The notes: a model not told the origin generated them from the letters alone. Positions 17,163 through 26,024 are shown, numbered from the stretch's first letter. The stretch: 64,000 nt of DNA from VXYL01 sp965203685 (GCA_965203685.1 OZ241908.1:682001-746000); one strand, 5' to 3'. A program made the numbers and translations.

Positions 17163-18202
17163 CGACCGGGCGCCTAGCGGAGGTGGGCTTCCTCAAGGGA
17201 AGGTCCTGCGCGGTCGTTGCATGGCTACACCTCTTCGTGCTGCTGCCGTGGTGCGCCGACGCCGAGCCCCTCGTGGGGCGCGCGGTAGCGTTCGCGCAGC
17301 CGAACTCGGTCTGGGACCAGGAGTGGCAGCGGGTCAAGGCCGGACTCGCCGCCCGGGACGAGGTCGAGCTCGAGTACTTCACCCGGGGCGAACGTGGCAG
17401 CGAGGAACAGATGCTCTACGACATCCGCCGTGGTCGCGCCCACCTTGGCGGCATGTCCCTGCAAGGCCTCGCGTCGGTCGTACCGGAACTCAACATCGCG
17501 ATGGCACCTTACGTCTTCGGCAGCGCGGGTGAAGTGGATCACGTCTACGACAACTACCTGTTCGACGTATTCGACCCGCTGTTCGCCGACAAGAACCTGG
17601 CCCTCCTGCAGTGGGTCGAGGTCGGCTGGAGCGGGATCTACTCGCGGCGTCCCATTGCCGTGCCGTCGGACGCCCGGGGGATGCGCCTGCGCGGGTCGCC
17701 GAACCCGGCCGCGCAGGCGTTCCTGACCGCCATCGGCGCGGACTCGATCCCCCTCGGCAGCGGCGACGTCGTGCCTTCCCTGCAGACCGGGTTGATCGAG
17801 GGCGGCGTCTCATCGGTGATCTTCCACTTCTTCGTGACGCGCAAGTACGCCGGTCACCTGACGCTGTCGCGCCACTCCTACGACACCGGCGCGATCATCG
17901 TGAATCGGCGGTGGTTCGAGTCTGCGACCGAAGTCCAGCGCGACGTGCTTCGCCAAGCCTGGGGCGATGCCGCAGCGGCGCGGGCGGCGGTGCGCTCGGT
18001 CAACAGTTTCGCCGTCGACCAGATGCGCCAGGAAGGCATCGCAGTGCGCGACCTGACCCAGGCGGAACTCGGCCGCTGGCGGGAGGTCACCGGCAACATC
18101 GTGCCGGAACTGGTCGCGCGCATCGGTGGCGGGGCACAGGCGGTCCATGCCGCGATCGTTGCCGGCAAGCGCGACTACGCATCGGGCGGCATCGACGACT
18201 GA
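17159..18202 (+). CDS. dctP: TRAP transporter solute-binding protein (DctP)
   Basis: A 347-residue periplasmic protein with a signal peptide (AVVAWLHLFVLLPWCADA, cleavage near residue 35) followed by a DctP domain. Typical elements are RRPIAVPSDARGMRLRGSPN, which holds the conserved arginine region contacting the ligand carboxylate, LQTGLIEGG and HLTLSRHSYDTGAIIVNRRW. It delivers an organic acid to the DctQM membrane complex. ATG at 17159 overlaps the thioesterase stop. Its place at the end of the degradation operon argues that the substrate, or an acid from it, enters here; TRAP systems usually carry C4-dicarboxylates, keto acids or aromatic acids. Confidence 0.9.
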   Translation: MTTGRLAEVGFLKGRSCAVVAWLHLFVLLPWCADAEPLVGRAVAFAQPNSVWDQEWQRVKAGLAARDEVELEYFTRGERGSEEQMLYDIRRGRAHLGGMSLQGLASVVPELNIAMAPYVFGSAGEVDHVYDNYLFDVFDPLFADKNLALLQWVEVGWSGIYSRRPIAVPSDARGMRLRGSPNPAAQAFLTAIGADSIPLGSGDVVPSLQTGLIEGGVSSVIFHFFVTRKYAGHLTLSRHSYDTGAIIVNRRWFESATEVQRDVLRQAWGDAAAARAAVRSVNSFAVDQMRQEGIAVRDLTQAELGRWREVTGNIVPELVARIGGGAQAVHAAIVAGKRDYASGGIDD

Positions 18203-18207
18203 CCAAG

Positions 18208-18690
18208 ATGCTGCTGCGTTGGATGTCCCGCATCGAGAAGGCGCTTTGCGCCAGCGGATTCCTGGTCATGTCGCTGGCGCTCGTCGCCGACGTCACGTCC
18301 CGACTGACCTTCGGCTACGGCATCGTCGGGGCGCCGCAGCTTGGGCTCGTCGGCATGCTGGTCACGGCGATGTTCGGCGTCGGCCTTGCCGCCGACGCGG
18401 GGGAGCATTTCCGGCCGCGCGCGCTCGACAAGTACCGCCCGGCCTCGTGGGAGGGTGCCATGGGTCGGGTCGGCTATGCCCTGACCTCGGTTTTTTTCAC
18501 GCTCCTCGCGGGCGTGGCCGCCTACGTCGCGTGGGAGAGTTGGCTGCTGTCCGACGTGACCAGCCTGCTGCGTTGGCCGGTCTGGCTGCTGCAGGGCGTG
18601 ATCGTCGTCGCGCTCGCGTTCAATGCCTTGCGCTACGCCTTGTTCTGCCACCGCCCCGACGCGGCACCGTCACTAAAGGTCGACGAGTGA
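18208..18690 (+). CDS. dctQ: TRAP transporter small membrane subunit (DctQ)
   Basis: The 160-residue protein has four hydrophobic segments (around residues 15-35, 45-65, 90-110 and 125-145), with EKALCASGFLVMSLALVADV and AGEHFRPRALDKYRP in the places expected for DctQ. It couples the binding protein to the large permease subunit. It begins 5 bp after dctP, and its stop overlaps the GTG start of dctM (GTGA), giving the standard P-Q-M order with tight coupling. Sequence divergence in this family is high, so the call rests on length, topology and context. Confidence 0.87.
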   Translation: MLLRWMSRIEKALCASGFLVMSLALVADVTSRLTFGYGIVGAPQLGLVGMLVTAMFGVGLAADAGEHFRPRALDKYRPASWEGAMGRVGYALTSVFFTLLAGVAAYVAWESWLLSDVTSLLRWPVWLLQGVIVVALAFNALRYALFCHRPDAAPSLKVDE

Positions 18691-19943
18691 CGGGTTGGAT
18701 CCTGGTCGTCGGGCTGGTCGTCCTGCTGTGGCTGCGCCAGCCCATCATGGTGCTGCTCGGCTCGGCCGCCCTTTTCGTGTACACGGCGTTTGACGGCGGC
18801 CACCCGGAATACGTCATCTACGACATCTGGGAAGCCTTTAACAAGGAAGTCCTGCTGGCGATTCCGCTTTTCATGTTCGCCGGCGCCGTCATGAGCCGCG
18901 GCTCCATCGCGCGTCGGTTGATCGACTTCGTCGTGGCCGCCACCCGGTTCGCGCCGGGCGGTCTCGCCTTCGCCACGGTGGTCTCCGCCGCCGGCTTCGC
19001 GGCCATTTCGGGCTCGGCGACGGTCACTTTGCTGGCGGTCGGCGCAATCATGTACCAGGCCTTGATCGAGAACGGCTACGGAAAGCACTTCGCGATCGGC
19101 CTGATCGCTGCGAGCGGCGTTCTGGGCATCGTGATTCCGCCCTCGATCCCTCTGATTCTCTACGGCGTGATGACCGAGACCTCCATCGCGGACCTATTCA
19201 TCGCGGGCTTGGGGCCCGCCCTCGTGATGATCGCGGTTCTCGTCACATACACGCTGATTCGCTACGGACGGTCCCGCGGCGGGGCATCCGACTGGGCCGA
19301 AGTGGGGCGCACGGCGCGCCGGGCCCTACCCGCCATGCCGCTGCCCGTGGTGGTGTTGGGGGGAATCTACGGGGGTTTCTTCACTCCTACCGAGGCGGCC
19401 GCTGTTGCCGTGGTGCTTGCTGTTGTCATAGAACTCTTGGTGAACCGCGACATGGGCTTGGCGGACCTGTGGGAGGTAAGCCTCGAGACGTCCCGCTTGA
19501 TGGGCAGCCTGTTTCTCGTGCTGGCATTCGCCGTCTCGATCAACGTCTTCCTCACCTACGAGCAGATCCCCCAGCGGACCGTCGCCGCCATGGAAGGAGT
19601 CATCGACACGCCGGCCGAGTTCCTGGTTCTCGGCAACCTCGCCCTGCTCGCTGTGGGGATGGTCATCGACATCGGCTCGGCGATCCTGATACTCAGCCCC
19701 TTGCTCGAACCGCTGGCGAACCGGCTCGGCATCGGCTCCGAGCAACTCGGCATCCTGATGATCGTGAACCTCGGCATCGGCTACCTGACGCCGCCGATGG
19801 GCCTCAACCTAATCGTGGCGATGGCCGCGTTCCGGGAGGACTTCGTCACCGTCACGAGGGCGGTGCTGCCGTTCATCGGCCTGTTGCTCCTTGCGCTCGT
19901 CGTGATCGCGCTCTTCCCCGCGATCAGCACGTTCCTGCTCTGA
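18687..19943 (+). CDS. dctM: TRAP transporter large permease subunit (DctM)
   Basis: This 418-residue permease has about twelve membrane segments and clear DctM signatures: NKEVLLAIPLFMFAGAVMSR, AAGFAAISGSATVTLLAVG, GVLGIVIPPSIPLILYGV and GIYGGFFTPTEAAAVAV. It is the sodium-driven transport subunit of the TRAP complex. GTG at 18687 overlaps the dctQ stop. It is the last gene of the operon that begins at 8783; only 11 bp separate it from the convergent hydrolase gene, so no spacious terminator exists between them. Confidence 0.92.
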   Translation: MTGWILVVGLVVLLWLRQPIMVLLGSAALFVYTAFDGGHPEYVIYDIWEAFNKEVLLAIPLFMFAGAVMSRGSIARRLIDFVVAATRFAPGGLAFATVVSAAGFAAISGSATVTLLAVGAIMYQALIENGYGKHFAIGLIAASGVLGIVIPPSIPLILYGVMTETSIADLFIAGLGPALVMIAVLVTYTLIRYGRSRGGASDWAEVGRTARRALPAMPLPVVVLGGIYGGFFTPTEAAAVAVVLAVVIELLVNRDMGLADLWEVSLETSRLMGSLFLVLAFAVSINVFLTYEQIPQRTVAAMEGVIDTPAEFLVLGNLALLAVGMVIDIGSAILILSPLLEPLANRLGIGSEQLGILMIVNLGIGYLTPPMGLNLIVAMAAFREDFVTVTRAVLPFIGLLLLALVVIALFPAISTFLL

Positions 19944-19954
19944 CCCCGGTTCCG

Positions 19955-21322
19955 TCAAATACAGAGCGGCAGCGTTCGCTCAAGCGTCCGCTGGCCCGCG
20001 CGAAGGACATCGAGCGTCATCTCCTGCAACAGGTCGGGTGGCGGCACCCCCACCCGCCGCCGCATTCCCGGGCCGCGTTCGGACCAGACGGCGTACTGGG
20101 TGCGAAACCGGGCGAAATGCCAGGCGGCGAACAGGTGGCCACCGTCCCACCGGGGTGTGATGTCGGGCACCTCCACAGCGCGGGACTCGAACCGGTCGAT
20201 GCGCCCCGCCAACAGCGCCGCGACCTGGTTGCCGAGTCCGCTACCGTCGAAGGTGCATCGGTCGACGTCGACACCCGCCGCGGCCAACCCTCGGGTCAAG
20301 GCATCGAGGAGTTCCTCCGGGCTATCCGGCCAAGGCATCGTGCTCAAGCCGTGACCGGGCAGATCCAAACCGAGCGCGCCGGCCGCATGCATCGGCCGTT
20401 GTCGAGACGACTGGCCCGCATCGTGAAACCAGGCGCGCCTGCCCCGGGGGTCCCCGTCGATCAGGAGTTGTCCATCGCCGGTGTCGACGAAGCGCCGGAT
20501 GGTTGCTTTGAAGCGGGGCTCGGCAACGGGGGGTGGGTATCGGCCGAACCATTGCCGGGCCTCATGGTGGATCTGCGTCGCGTCGACGGCGCGCCGGATG
20601 GTGAGCCAACGGTGATTCGGAACGCGGTCGAGGTGGCTCGCCAGGATGTCCGCCGGCAACGCGGTCAAAAGCGTGGGCGTCGTCAACGCCTCGAGCCGTG
20701 CCGCGCCGTCCGCCTTGAGCGCGGCGCCATATGTTGCCGCGTAGTGGGCGCCGGCTTGCAGCAGCTCCACCGCCCGGGTGTGCAGCCGGTCGACGTCGTC
20801 GGTACCGCCCTCGATCCGCCGATCCGCATGCTTGATATGCCATGGGAAGTACCAGTTCTGCTCGATCACCCGCGACCACATGCTTGCCAGGTGGCCACCA
20901 TCGGAGGCCGGGGTGAGGGGAGGCAGATATCCGTCGGCTAGCTGCCGGGCCTCTCGTGGGGTCCACAGGGGGTAGCCGTCGCAAACCACGCACGACACCC
21001 GCGAACCGTGCCGACGCGCCAGTTCCGCCGCGAACACCGCTCCCGAGTGGAAGCCGTACACCGCGACGACCGGAAGGTTCAGGGCATCGAGCAACTGGGC
21101 CAGCGCGTCCGCGTAGCTCTCCGCGTCGGGCGCGGGATCAGTCAGCGGATCGGATGCACCATTACCTGGACTGTCGGGAGCGATCACCAGGAAATCCCGT
21201 CGCAGGGCATCGATCAGCGGGCGCATCGTCTCGGCGGTATTGGGCGAGCCGTGCAGCAGCAGGACCGGTCGCCCGTGGCCAGCCGTGAGCAACCGGGCGT
21301 AGCGGCTTCCGACCGCCACCAT
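19955..21322 (-). CDS. Duplicated alpha/beta-hydrolase protein
   Basis: The protein has two alpha/beta-hydrolase modules in one chain. The first begins RPVLLLHGSPNTAETMRPLI, with the elbow VVAVYGFHSGAVFAAELA (nucleophile Ser in G-F-H-S-G). The second begins near 'GDGQLLIDGDPRG' and has an elbow-like FDGSGLGNQVAALLAGR, but its oxyanion region is less clear, so it may be weakened or regulatory. The ATG at 21322 (455 residues) has a GTGAGG Shine-Dalgarno; an ATG at 21457 would add 45 residues without hydrolase similarity. It is convergent with dctM and could supply an esterase or ring-cleavage hydrolase step. Substrate is unknown. Confidence 0.75.
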   Translation of the reverse strand: MVAVGSRYARLLTAGHGRPVLLLHGSPNTAETMRPLIDALRRDFLVIAPDSPGNGASDPLTDPAPDAESYADALAQLLDALNLPVVAVYGFHSGAVFAAELARRHGSRVSCVVCDGYPLWTPREARQLADGYLPPLTPASDGGHLASMWSRVIEQNWYFPWHIKHADRRIEGGTDDVDRLHTRAVELLQAGAHYAATYGAALKADGAARLEALTTPTLLTALPADILASHLDRVPNHRWLTIRRAVDATQIHHEARQWFGRYPPPVAEPRFKATIRRFVDTGDGQLLIDGDPRGRRAWFHDAGQSSRQRPMHAAGALGLDLPGHGLSTMPWPDSPEELLDALTRGLAAAGVDVDRCTFDGSGLGNQVAALLAGRIDRFESRAVEVPDITPRWDGGHLFAAWHFARFRTQYAVWSERGPGMRRRVGVPPPDLLQEMTLDVLRAGQRTLERTLPLCI

Positions 21323-21508
21323 CGCTTGCCTCACGTGGCCATCACCGAGGTCGGGAAGGACCGTCGAGGAACGCGGCCTTTGGTTGAAAGGGGTCCGCCC
21401 CAGTGCAGGAGCAAGCTCGCCCACCAAGGAACCGTGCCGATTGCGCTGCGTGACCATGACCTACACACCCCGGCAAGCAGGCCAGTCGGGCCGTCACAAC
21501 GGGCCCGA

Positions 21509-21525
21509 GTGAGGCCCGACCTCAC
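21509..21525. promoter_or_regulatory. Inverted repeat upstream of the hydrolase gene
   Basis: The 167-303 bp upstream of the hydrolase gene contain GTGAGG-CCCGA-CCTCAC, a perfect 6-bp inverted repeat with a 5-bp centre. It may be an operator for the hydrolase or a weak terminator of the minus-strand secreted-protein gene that ends at 21625. No T-run follows in either direction, so an operator is somewhat more likely. Confidence 0.3.
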
Positions 21526-21624
21526 ACGTGGGTCGCCGACCTCTCGATAGTGACCCGAGTGGCGTGGGCCGTCGGGGCGTCCGTGCTTTCTTGGTTGGGC
21601 GTGGCCCCGCTAGCCGATCCCCCA

Positions 21625-23313
21625 TCAGGGAGCGAATTCCGGCCGTATGACCCGGACGGTCCGCTCTTCGTAAACGCCGGCCCCGCCCGACGAAGCCCCG
21701 GTCGCGTGCCTTAGACGTTCTTCGCGGGCCATCTCGAACAGTGCGCGTCTCACCCTCGCCGCGTCCCACGCAGGGTTCGCGACGGCGAGGTTCGTCGCAT
21801 ACGCGGCCAGCACGGGCGTCGCCTGCGAGGTCGAGCCGTTCGGCGATCCGACGTAGATCGCATGCTGTGCGAACACGCCGTCCCCGCGAATGCCTGCCCT
21901 GGCGGTTTCGTCGCCGCCGAGGTCGTAGATTGCGCCGACGAACACGACGCGGTCCAGCCCCACGCCGGAATGCGCGATGTAGTCGTCGAGTTCGCCACAG
22001 AGCGGTGTCCACCCGTCTGGGTCGTTGTCGTAGTCGTCGCAGTACACGGCTTCGAAGCTGCCGTCGTCGAGTCGCCGCGCGCTAGGATTCTCCAACGAAC
22101 TGACGTACAGCACGTTCTGGCGACGAGCCCACCGGGCGAACTCCCTGGCTCCCTCGGTGAATGGCCGGCCGTCAGCCACGAACCACCCGCTTCTGCCGGG
22201 CAGGTATTGCGGCGACTGGTCCGAGGCGGTCCAGAAGATGACCGTCGCAGCGCCGCCGCCCGAATAGTGCAGTGCATGCCGGACGAAGCCGCAGGTGTTC
22301 CGCCCGCCTACCGTCACGCCGGCGATCCGGTACCGGCACCACCCGTCGATCTGGGCCAGTCGCACGCGTCCGGGATCGCGCAGGTTTTCCGTGTAGATCG
22401 CCGTGATCCTGCCGCCGTGGTCCTCTGGGCCGAAGCCTTGGGCGTCGACCACGGCACTGGCCACCGCCGTCCGCCCCTTGTCCGGGGTCAGCGCGCGCGT
22501 TTCCTCGAAGTGGTCCTCAACCAGCGCGGGTTGCCGGCCCTGCCCAGCGGTGGACAGATTCGAGATGTGTCCCGTCGGACTCTCCAACAGGCTCATCACC
22601 GCAAGCGGAGCGGTCGAGGCAACATCGAGTCGCCACTTGCCCCGGCCATCGCCGATGACATCCTCCAGTTCCGGGGACGCGACTGTACGGGTCGCGCCCG
22701 CCTCGACCATGACGGTCGCCACCGAGCCGGACGGCGAGGCCCCGGCGTCGTCCGTACCCGCGATCGTGACCTCTGCCGCGACATCGCCGAGGTTCACCAG
22801 TCGCAGCAGGCTCCTCTGGTTTGCGTTGCTCGCGGGATTGAAGATCGTCACGACGTGGTGATTGCCGAAACTCCGTACGAGGTCGTGAAGCGATGTCATG
22901 AACCCATCCACCGTGCGCACGTACGCCGCCACGTCGATGTCGAGGTTGCTGGTCAACTCCAGTCGCCAGTCTCCATCGGTCGTGCCCGCACCACCGGCGA
23001 GCCCTTTGGTCACGTTGCCGTTTTCGAGATCGTGGCTGTTGAAGTGCTTCGTCTCGCGTGCTGCGATCGCAAGCGTCAGGATGCGAAGCCGCTGTCCCGA
23101 TTCCGTAATCGGCTGAATCCAGACTTCGCCTGCCCACTTGGAGTGATTGACAACGCGTACGTATCCCTCGCGGACGGACGCCACCGCCGTCGATGGGAAA
23201 TAGTGGACATGGCGCGCAGTTTCAGTGGTCTGACCGTCGGCCCCAAGGGCGCCGCCCGCGACCAATGACATCGAGGCCGCGAATGACGCTAGAACCGGGA
23301 CCCGCACTCTCAC
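21625..23313 (-). CDS. Secreted protein with subtilase (S8)-like C-terminal region
   Basis: A 562-residue exported protein. A GTG at 23313 gives a signal peptide (RVRVPVLASFAASMSLVAGG); starting further upstream at 23448 adds a non-signal leader. Residues from about 35 to 250 are beta-rich (VREGYVRVVNHSKWAGEV, then a second similar module), seemingly Ig-like repeats. The C-terminal half has AVASAVVDAQGFG, EDHGGRITAIY and SPNGSTSQATPVLAAYATNL, in the order Asp, His, Ser of S8 peptidases, but the spacing between the first two is very short. It may be a degenerate or non-canonical subtilase. It is divergent from the hybrid regulator gene. Confidence 0.6.
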   Translation of the reverse strand: MRVRVPVLASFAASMSLVAGGALGADGQTTETARHVHYFPSTAVASVREGYVRVVNHSKWAGEVWIQPITESGQRLRILTLAIAARETKHFNSHDLENGNVTKGLAGGAGTTDGDWRLELTSNLDIDVAAYVRTVDGFMTSLHDLVRSFGNHHVVTIFNPASNANQRSLLRLVNLGDVAAEVTIAGTDDAGASPSGSVATVMVEAGATRTVASPELEDVIGDGRGKWRLDVASTAPLAVMSLLESPTGHISNLSTAGQGRQPALVEDHFEETRALTPDKGRTAVASAVVDAQGFGPEDHGGRITAIYTENLRDPGRVRLAQIDGWCRYRIAGVTVGGRNTCGFVRHALHYSGGGAATVIFWTASDQSPQYLPGRSGWFVADGRPFTEGAREFARWARRQNVLYVSSLENPSARRLDDGSFEAVYCDDYDNDPDGWTPLCGELDDYIAHSGVGLDRVVFVGAIYDLGGDETARAGIRGDGVFAQHAIYVGSPNGSTSQATPVLAAYATNLAVANPAWDAARVRRALFEMAREERLRHATGASSGGAGVYEERTVRVIRPEFAP

Positions 23314-23442
23314 TCCCGGTGCACATGCAAGGTCTTTGCGGCAGCGTTCACCTGACCGTACCCGACCGCATCCGAAAACACCTTCCCACCTTGGGCCCAA
23401 CGAAGGCCGCCAAACCGACCGAGCCACCATCGCTCGCAAAGT

Positions 23443-23460
23443 AGTCATTTTTTGATGACT
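23443..23460. promoter_or_regulatory. Inverted repeat in divergent spacer
   Basis: AGTCAT-TTTTTG-ATGACT, perfect 6-bp arms around a T-rich centre, lies in a short AT-rich island (roughly 23440-23525) between the secreted-protein gene (minus) and the hybrid regulator gene (plus). It is well placed to control one or both. The T-run could also act as a weak terminator. The factor is unknown. Confidence 0.35.
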
Positions 23461-23623
23461 TTAGGGTGATGAAAGATGCTTATTTGGTGAATAGCGTGCT
23501 AGTGTCATTCACTCTGGGAGGCTTAATGGCGTCCAGCGTGACGTCTTGCCATCCCCCAATCGGCCTCGCCCCGGGGCGTGAGGACAAACCCGCCGGCGCG
23601 CGCCCCAACGAGGAGTTCAGCTT

Positions 23624-25954
23624 TTGGCAGCCGACGATCACGACCAGGAGGAGGCGGAGGCGCTGCGCCAACGCATCTCGCGTCTCACCGCTGCAATCCT
23701 GCGCATCAGTGGAAGCCTCGAGATGGACACCGTGCTGCGGGAGGTCGTCGAAACCGCCCGAGCGCTTACCGGCTCCCGCTACGGCATCATCATCACCGTC
23801 GACGCGGCAGGCGAGGTCCAGGACGAGTTCTATTCCGGGATCACCGCGGAAGAACGACAGAGCTTGAGGACGTGGGCGGACGGCCCCGGGCTCTTTGCTC
23901 ACTTCCGCGACCTCGACGGTGCGATCCGGCTGGACGACCTGCCGGCCTACGTGCGATCGCTCGGCTTGTCGCCGGACCTGATGCTCTCGACCACCTTCCA
24001 GGGCACGCCCATGCGCCACCGGGGCGTGCACGTGGGCAACTTCTTCCTCGGCGAGAAGGAGGCCGGCCAGGCGTTCACCGCCGACGACGAGGAGATGATG
24101 ATGCTGTTCGCCTCGCAGGCGGCAGTTGCCATCGCCAACTCGCGCGCGCACCGCGACGAGCAACGGGCCCGGTCGGACCTGGAAACGCTCATCGAGACGT
24201 CGCCCGTCGGCGTCGTCGTCTTCGATGCGAAGACGGGTAACCCGCGCTCCTTCAACCGCGAGGCGTCGCGCATCGTCGACAGCCTGCGGCTGGCGGGTCA
24301 GCCACCGGAGAAACTGCTGGAGGTCATTACCTGCCACCGCGCGGACGGGCGCGAGGTGACGCTCGGTGACCTGCCGCTCGGGGAGCGATTTCGCGATCCG
24401 GAGACGGTGCGCGCGGAAGAGGTCGTGCTCTCGGTGCCGGACGGCCGCAGCGTCCGCACGCTCGTCAATACGACGGCGAACCGCGCCGCCGATGGCGCGG
24501 TGGAAACCGTGGTCGTCACCATTCAGGACCTCGCCCCGCTCGAAGACCTCGAACGGTCCCGGGCGGAGTTCCTCGGCATGGTGAGCCATGAACTGCGCGC
24601 GCCGCTGACGTCTATCAAGGGGTCAGCCGCCACGGTGCTCGAGTCCGTGCGCAGGGTCGACCCCGAGGTGTTGCAGTTCTTCCGGATCATCAACGAGCAG
24701 GCCAACCAGATGGACGGCCTGATCAGCGATCTGCTGGACGCTGGGCGGATCGACGCGGGCACGCTTTCGGTGTCGCCCGAGTCTTCCGAGGTGGGCGCGC
24801 TGGTCGACCAGGCGCGCAACACCTTCCTCTCGGGTGGCGGTCGCCACGTCATCCTTATCGACCTGCCTCGGGATCTGCCGCGCGTGATGGCGGACCGACA
24901 CCGCATCGTGCAGGTCCTGAACAACCTGCTGTCTAACGCCGCGCGGCACTCGCCGGAGGCGTCGCCCATCCGCATCGCGGCGGAGCGGGATGGCGTGCAC
25001 GTCGCGGTCTCGGTGGCCGACGAGGGCCGGGGCGTCGCGCCCGAGTTGCTGCCTCGACTATTCCAGAAGCACACCGGGGGCGACGGGCTCGCGCAGACGG
25101 GCCTTGGGCTCGCGATCTGCAAAGGTCTGGTCGAGGCCCACGGGGGCCGCATCAGCGCCGCGAGCGATGGGCCGGGCAAGGGCATGCGAGTTACGTTCAC
25201 CATCCCCGCGGTGGCGGCTGCCGATGCTCCCGAATCCACCCCCGACGCGGGAACCGCCCGACCCCAACTGCGCGAACGACCACGCATACTGGTCGTCGAC
25301 GACGACCCGCGCACGCTGCGCTTCGTGCGCGACGCCCTCGAGACGGGCGGTTACGCCCCGGTGGTGACGGGTGACCATACGGATCTCTCCGCCATGATCG
25401 CCACCGAGCAACCGCAACTGGTCCTCCTCGATCTGGTACTTCCCGGGACGGACGGGCTCGAACTGATGGAGACCGTGCCCGAGCTCGCTGAACTCCCGGT
25501 CATCTTCATCTCGGGCTACGGACGCGGAGAGACTATCGCCAGGGCGCTAGAACTCGGCGCTACGGATTACGTGGTCAAGCCGTTCTCGCCCTCGGAACTG
25601 ACGGCGCGAGTCTCGGCGGCGCTTCGCAAACGCGCCGGGACCCAGCCTTTCGTCTTGGGACCGCTCACCATCCACTACGAGGCACACCGTGTCAGCGTCG
25701 ATGGCCGCGCGGTGCGGCTCACACCCACGGAGTTCGAGCTACTCCGCGTGCTCTCCGTGAACGTGGGACGCGTCGTCCCCTACGGGTCGCTACTGCGCCA
25801 GGTGTGGAGCGGCAGACTGTACGCCGACGTGCGGACCCTGCGGACGTTCGTGCGCAAGTTGCGACGGAAACTCGGCGAGGACTCGTCAAAGCCCATCTGG
25901 ATCGTCAACGAGCGTGGCGTCGGCTACTGCATGCCCCGGCCCGACGGGTCGTGA
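23624..25954 (+). CDS. One-chain two-component protein: GAF-PAS-HisKA-HATPase-REC-winged helix
   Basis: The 776-residue protein joins a complete sensor kinase to a complete OmpR/KdpE-type response regulator. In order: GAF (25-170, SRYGIIITVDAAGE), PAS-like (185-305), HisKA with H322 in MVSHELRAPLTSIKG, HATPase (N box NNLLSNAARHS, G2 GLGLAICKG), receiver with D603 in VLLDLVLPGTDG, and a C-terminal DNA-binding domain with RLTPTEFELLRVLSVN and IWIVNERGVGYCMP. There is no membrane segment, so it senses a cytoplasmic signal. TTG at 23624 follows an AGGAG Shine-Dalgarno. Kinase and DNA-binding output in one chain is unusual. The downstream OMP gene is the probable target. Confidence 0.92.
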   Translation: MAADDHDQEEAEALRQRISRLTAAILRISGSLEMDTVLREVVETARALTGSRYGIIITVDAAGEVQDEFYSGITAEERQSLRTWADGPGLFAHFRDLDGAIRLDDLPAYVRSLGLSPDLMLSTTFQGTPMRHRGVHVGNFFLGEKEAGQAFTADDEEMMMLFASQAAVAIANSRAHRDEQRARSDLETLIETSPVGVVVFDAKTGNPRSFNREASRIVDSLRLAGQPPEKLLEVITCHRADGREVTLGDLPLGERFRDPETVRAEEVVLSVPDGRSVRTLVNTTANRAADGAVETVVVTIQDLAPLEDLERSRAEFLGMVSHELRAPLTSIKGSAATVLESVRRVDPEVLQFFRIINEQANQMDGLISDLLDAGRIDAGTLSVSPESSEVGALVDQARNTFLSGGGRHVILIDLPRDLPRVMADRHRIVQVLNNLLSNAARHSPEASPIRIAAERDGVHVAVSVADEGRGVAPELLPRLFQKHTGGDGLAQTGLGLAICKGLVEAHGGRISAASDGPGKGMRVTFTIPAVAAADAPESTPDAGTARPQLRERPRILVVDDDPRTLRFVRDALETGGYAPVVTGDHTDLSAMIATEQPQLVLLDLVLPGTDGLELMETVPELAELPVIFISGYGRGETIARALELGATDYVVKPFSPSELTARVSAALRKRAGTQPFVLGPLTIHYEAHRVSVDGRAVRLTPTEFELLRVLSVNVGRVVPYGSLLRQVWSGRLYADVRTLRTFVRKLRRKLGEDSSKPIWIVNERGVGYCMPRPDGS

Positions 25955-25975
25955 CTTCTCACGCTCTAATCAATC

Positions 25976-25998
25976 TGCGGGCCGGGAGCCCGCGTACC
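25976..25998. repeat. REP-like hairpin, type A (single)
   Basis: TGCGGGCCGGGAGCCCGCG followed by TACC, one G shorter than the other copies. It is the first member of a family of GC-rich palindromes spread over the next 20 kb, here just after the hybrid regulator gene, where it can also serve as a transcript-ending hairpin. Confidence 0.65.
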
Positions 25999-26006
25999 GG
26001 GGTACG

Positions 26007-26024
26007 CGTTCAGCTTCCGTTCAG
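26007..26024 (+). promoter_or_regulatory. PhoB-box-like direct repeat
   Basis: Two perfect copies of CGTTCAG are separated by 4 bp (CTTC), an 11-bp period. Pairs of 7-bp direct repeats with 4-bp spacers are the established binding pattern of OmpR/PhoB-type winged-helix regulators. The element lies 46 bp before the outer-membrane protein gene and directly after the gene for such a regulator, so local control is likely. Binding itself is inference. Confidence 0.5.

Noticed and set aside
23466..23620. Plus-strand frame starting MMKDAYLVNSVLVSFTLGG with a lipobox-like ASSVTSC.
   Set aside because: It runs out of frame into the hybrid regulator gene and lacks a defined end of its own; more likely leader DNA of that gene.
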